DNA of 64,000 nt, from assembly GCF_003202695.1 (NCBI RefSeq), contig NZ_QGLL01000001.1:310001-374000 (forward strand), given 5' to 3'. Position numbers and translations under genes: made by a program. The notes beneath the pieces were generated by a model that had not been told where the DNA came from, did not search any database, and was given only the letters and a program-made list of their open reading frames with translations. The DNA comes from Bifidobacterium asteroides (GTDB lineage Bacteria > Actinomycetota > Actinomycetes > Actinomycetales > Bifidobacteriaceae). This document shows positions 62,117-64,000 of this stretch, piece by piece. How positions within the stretch are numbered: the first letter of the stretch is position 1; each line of letters starts with the position of its first letter.

Positions 62117-64000
62117 CTACTTGTTCATGCGACCGGCGGCGTCGTTGGCCATGGCTGCCCGGTCGGCTCCGGTCTGCTCATGCGGCTCCGGCTGTTCCTG
62201 CTCCGGACGGATGCCCGCCAGGGGTTGCACGCCTGGCTTGTAGATGATGGTGTCGTTGGATGCGCCAGCAGGGACCATGGGCCAGACCATGGCGTCCTTC
62301 CAGACGCGGAAATCGATCAGGACTGGTCGGTCGGTCACTGCGTTGGCCTGGTCGATGGCCTCCAGGGCCTGCTCCTGTGTAAAGGCTCGCAGTCCTATGC
62401 AGCCATAGGCCTCGGCAAGCTTGACGAAGTCGGGGACGCCGTTGCCGTCTGTGGGCTTTGCGCCGCCGTCCTCCAGGCTGGTCTGGGAGTAGTGGCTGCC
62501 ATAGAAGAGAGTTTGCCACTGGCGGACCATGCCGTAGACCGAGTTGTTGAGTATGGCGATGCGGATAGGCAGTCCCGCCTGTCTGGCCGTGGCCAGTTCC
62601 TCGGAGGTCATCTGGAAGGAGCCGTCCCCGTCGATCAGCCAGACGGACCTCGGATCCTCCTGTTCTCTGGTGCCGATGGCCGTGCCGATGGCGGCGGGAA
62701 GACCGTAGCCCATGGTCCCTAGCCCGCAGGAGGAGACCCAGGAGCGGGTGCGTTCGAAGTCGATGAACTGACTGGCCCACATCTGGTGCTGACCTACGCC
62801 GGATACCCAGATCGTGTTGGGATCGGCCTTGTTGCTCAGGGTCTGGACCACCCACTGGGGGGCCAGGGTGCCGTCCGGGCTGGGCTCGAAGGTGGTGGGG
62901 TAGTCGTGCCGCCAGCCGTCGATCAGCCGCCACCAGGGCTTGAGGTCGGGCTTGCCCAAGGTGCGCTGGGCTGCCTTGAGCGCTGGGATCAGATCGTCCA
63001 GCACCTGGCCCACGTCACCGACGATGGGCACGTCCGCCTGTCGGTTCTTGCCGATCTCAGCCGGATCGATGTCGATGTGGATGACTCGGGCCACCGGGGC
63101 GAAGTCCTCCAGGCTGCCGGTCACTCTGTCGTCGAAACGCGCGCCCACGGCCACCAGCAGGTCGGAGTGCTGGATGGCTCCGTTGGCGGCTACCGTGCCG
63201 TGCATGCCGGGCATTCCGAGAACAGCTGGATCGGAGTCAGGCACGATGCCTCGTGCCGGCAGCGTGGTGACCATGGGGGCACCAGTAGCTCGAACTAGTT
63301 CCTGGACCTGCCGACGGGCGTCTGACCGGACTGCGCCGCCGCCCACATAGAGGACGGGCCTGTGCGACTGGACCAGGAGCCGGGCGGCATCGTCCAGGAC
63401 GTGCCCGTGTGCCCGCGTCACCGGGTTGTAGCCGGGCAGGATCATCTCCTGCGGCCAGGAGTAGAGCATTTTGCCGTTCTGGGCTGTCTTGCTCAGGTCC
63501 ACCACCACCGGGCCGGGTCTTCCCGAGCTGGCGATGTGGTAGGCCTCGGTCATGACCCGGGGGATGTCCTGGGCCTTGGTCACCAGATAGGAGTGTTTGG
63601 CCACCGGATAGGTGATGCCCACGATGTCGGCCTCCTGGAAGGCGTCGGTGCCGATGGAGTCCACGCCCACCTGTCCGGTCACCACTACCAGGGGGACCGA
63701 GTCCATCATGGCATCGGCTATGGGGGTGACCATGTTGGTCGCTCCGGGTCCTGAGGTCACCAGGCAGACTCCGACCTTGCCCGTGGAGACGGCGTAGCCC
63801 TCGGCTGCGTGGCCAGCGGCCTGCTCGTGGCGGACTAATGTGAAGTTGAAGCGCACCTGGTCGTCGATGGCGTCGTAGGTGGGCAGAATGGCCCCTCCCG
63901 GAACCCCGAAGACCTGGGTGACCCCAAGATCCTCCAGGGACCGAATCAGTGCCTGGGCTCCCGTCATGGATTCGCCCTGGGCAGGGACATCCTTGTCGTC
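62117..64000 (-). CDS. ilvB: Acetolactate synthase large subunit, probably 5' truncated by window edge
   Basis: Thiamine diphosphate enzyme that makes acetolactate or acetohydroxybutyrate, first step of branched-chain amino acid synthesis. GVPGGAILPTYDAI and VRHEQAAGHAAEGYA (catalytic Glu) open it; DGDGSFQMTSEELATA is the diphosphate/Mg motif. ATG 63967 gives 616 aa, but the frame stays open for 11 codons to the edge (DDKDVPAQGES), so the true start may lie outside the window. It has the valine-synthesis type tail with about 40 hydrophilic residues. Forms an operon with ilvN. Confidence 0.95.
   Translation of the reverse strand, partial: DDKDVPAQGESMTGAQALIRSLEDLGVTQVFGVPGGAILPTYDAIDDQVRFNFTLVRHEQAAGHAAEGYAVSTGKVGVCLVTSGPGATNMVTPIADAMMDSVPLVVVTGQVGVDSIGTDAFQEADIVGITYPVAKHSYLVTKAQDIPRVMTEAYHIASSGRPGPVVVDLSKTAQNGKMLYSWPQEMILPGYNPVTRAHGHVLDDAARLLVQSHRPVLYVGGGAVRSDARRQVQELVRATGAPMVTTLPARGIVPDSDPAVLGMPGMHGTVAANGAIQHSDLLVAVGARFDDRVTGSLEDFAPVARVIHIDIDPAEIGKNRQADVPIVGDVGQVLDDLIPALKAAQRTLGKPDLKPWWRLIDGWRHDYPTTFEPSPDGTLAPQWVVQTLSNKADPNTIWVSGVGQHQMWASQFIDFERTRSWVSSCGLGTMGYGLPAAIGTAIGTREQEDPRSVWLIDGDGSFQMTSEELATARQAGLPIRIAILNNSVYGMVRQWQTLFYGSHYSQTSLEDGGAKPTDGNGVPDFVKLAEAYGCIGLRAFTQEQALEAIDQANAVTDRPVLIDFRVWKDAMVWPMVPAGASNDTIIYKPGVQPLAGIRPEQEQPEPHEQTGADRAAMANDAAGRMNK

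Noticed and set aside
1-64000. CRISPR array, insertion sequence, prophage or integrase
   Set aside because: No spaced identical repeats, transposase, terminal inverted repeats, phage structural genes or integrase were seen in any region, including around the A+T-rich RAMA gene.

Overview
The window is high-GC actinobacterial DNA that looks like Bifidobacterium. Supporting signs are short intergenic gaps, an oxygen-sensitive class III ribonucleotide reductase (nrdDG), an rpsP-khpA-rimM operon, leuCD with a divergent IclR regulator, and hydrophilic loops inserted in several housekeeping enzymes. A type II NADH dehydrogenase, a full cydABCD set and lutABC are unusual for the genus. They fit the respiring, insect-gut (B. 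asteroides-like) lineages. The species call is inference.

Layout. 1-4.6 kb: nrdD (5' end outside the window), nrdG and gltX, then tRNA-Glu(CTC), tRNA-Gln(CTG) and a strong terminator. 5.2-13.4 kb: respiratory block ndh, cydB, cydD, cydC, cydA in an unusual order, ended by a hairpin. 13.6-16.3 kb: a trans-polyprenyl diphosphate synthase and a metallophosphoesterase with altered metal motifs. 16.3-19.4 kb: ltbR-like regulator divergent from leuCD. 19.5-23.8 kb: three tandem CPBP-family membrane protease genes; the middle one has a very long N-terminal extension and has lost catalytic histidines. 24.0-28.8 kb: murA, plsC, gpsA, ddl (cell wall and phospholipid). 28.8-31.4 kb: an A+T-richer gene for a DUF262-DUF1524-RAMA-DUF4268 fusion, a probable single-gene defence or modified-DNA restriction protein. 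31.4-35.8 kb: mscS, two acetyltransferases, an orphan MacB-type ATPase and an XRE membrane regulator. Between the last two lies a run of four 11-bp direct repeats. 36.0-40.3 kb: rpmB, recG, rsmD, trmD. 40.6-46.5 kb: MFS exporter, DUF218 protein, lutABC lactate oxidation operon and a perfect-looking terminator. 46.6-50.7 kb: ffh, an endonuclease/exonuclease/phosphatase-family protein, rpsP, khpA, rimM (minus strand). 50.8-56.4 kb: sugar ABC importer plus a DUF2961 (GH172) glycosidase and a LacI regulator, with a consensus promoter and two matching palindromic operators. 56.4-64 kb: cysS, a class I amidotransferase, an Uup-type ABC-F ATPase, a second hexapeptide acetyltransferase, ilvN and ilvB (5' end at or beyond the right edge).

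How the parts connect. Ndh and LutABC can feed electrons to a quinone pool that cytochrome bd empties onto oxygen, and the prenyl synthase beside cydA could make a quinone tail. No quinone head-group genes are visible here. The GH172/ABC/LacI block is a self-contained sugar uptake and cleavage unit. The most unusual loci are the RAMA fusion gene, the CPBP triplet with a degenerate middle member, and the phased 11-bp repeats in front of an ATPase that has no permease next to it.
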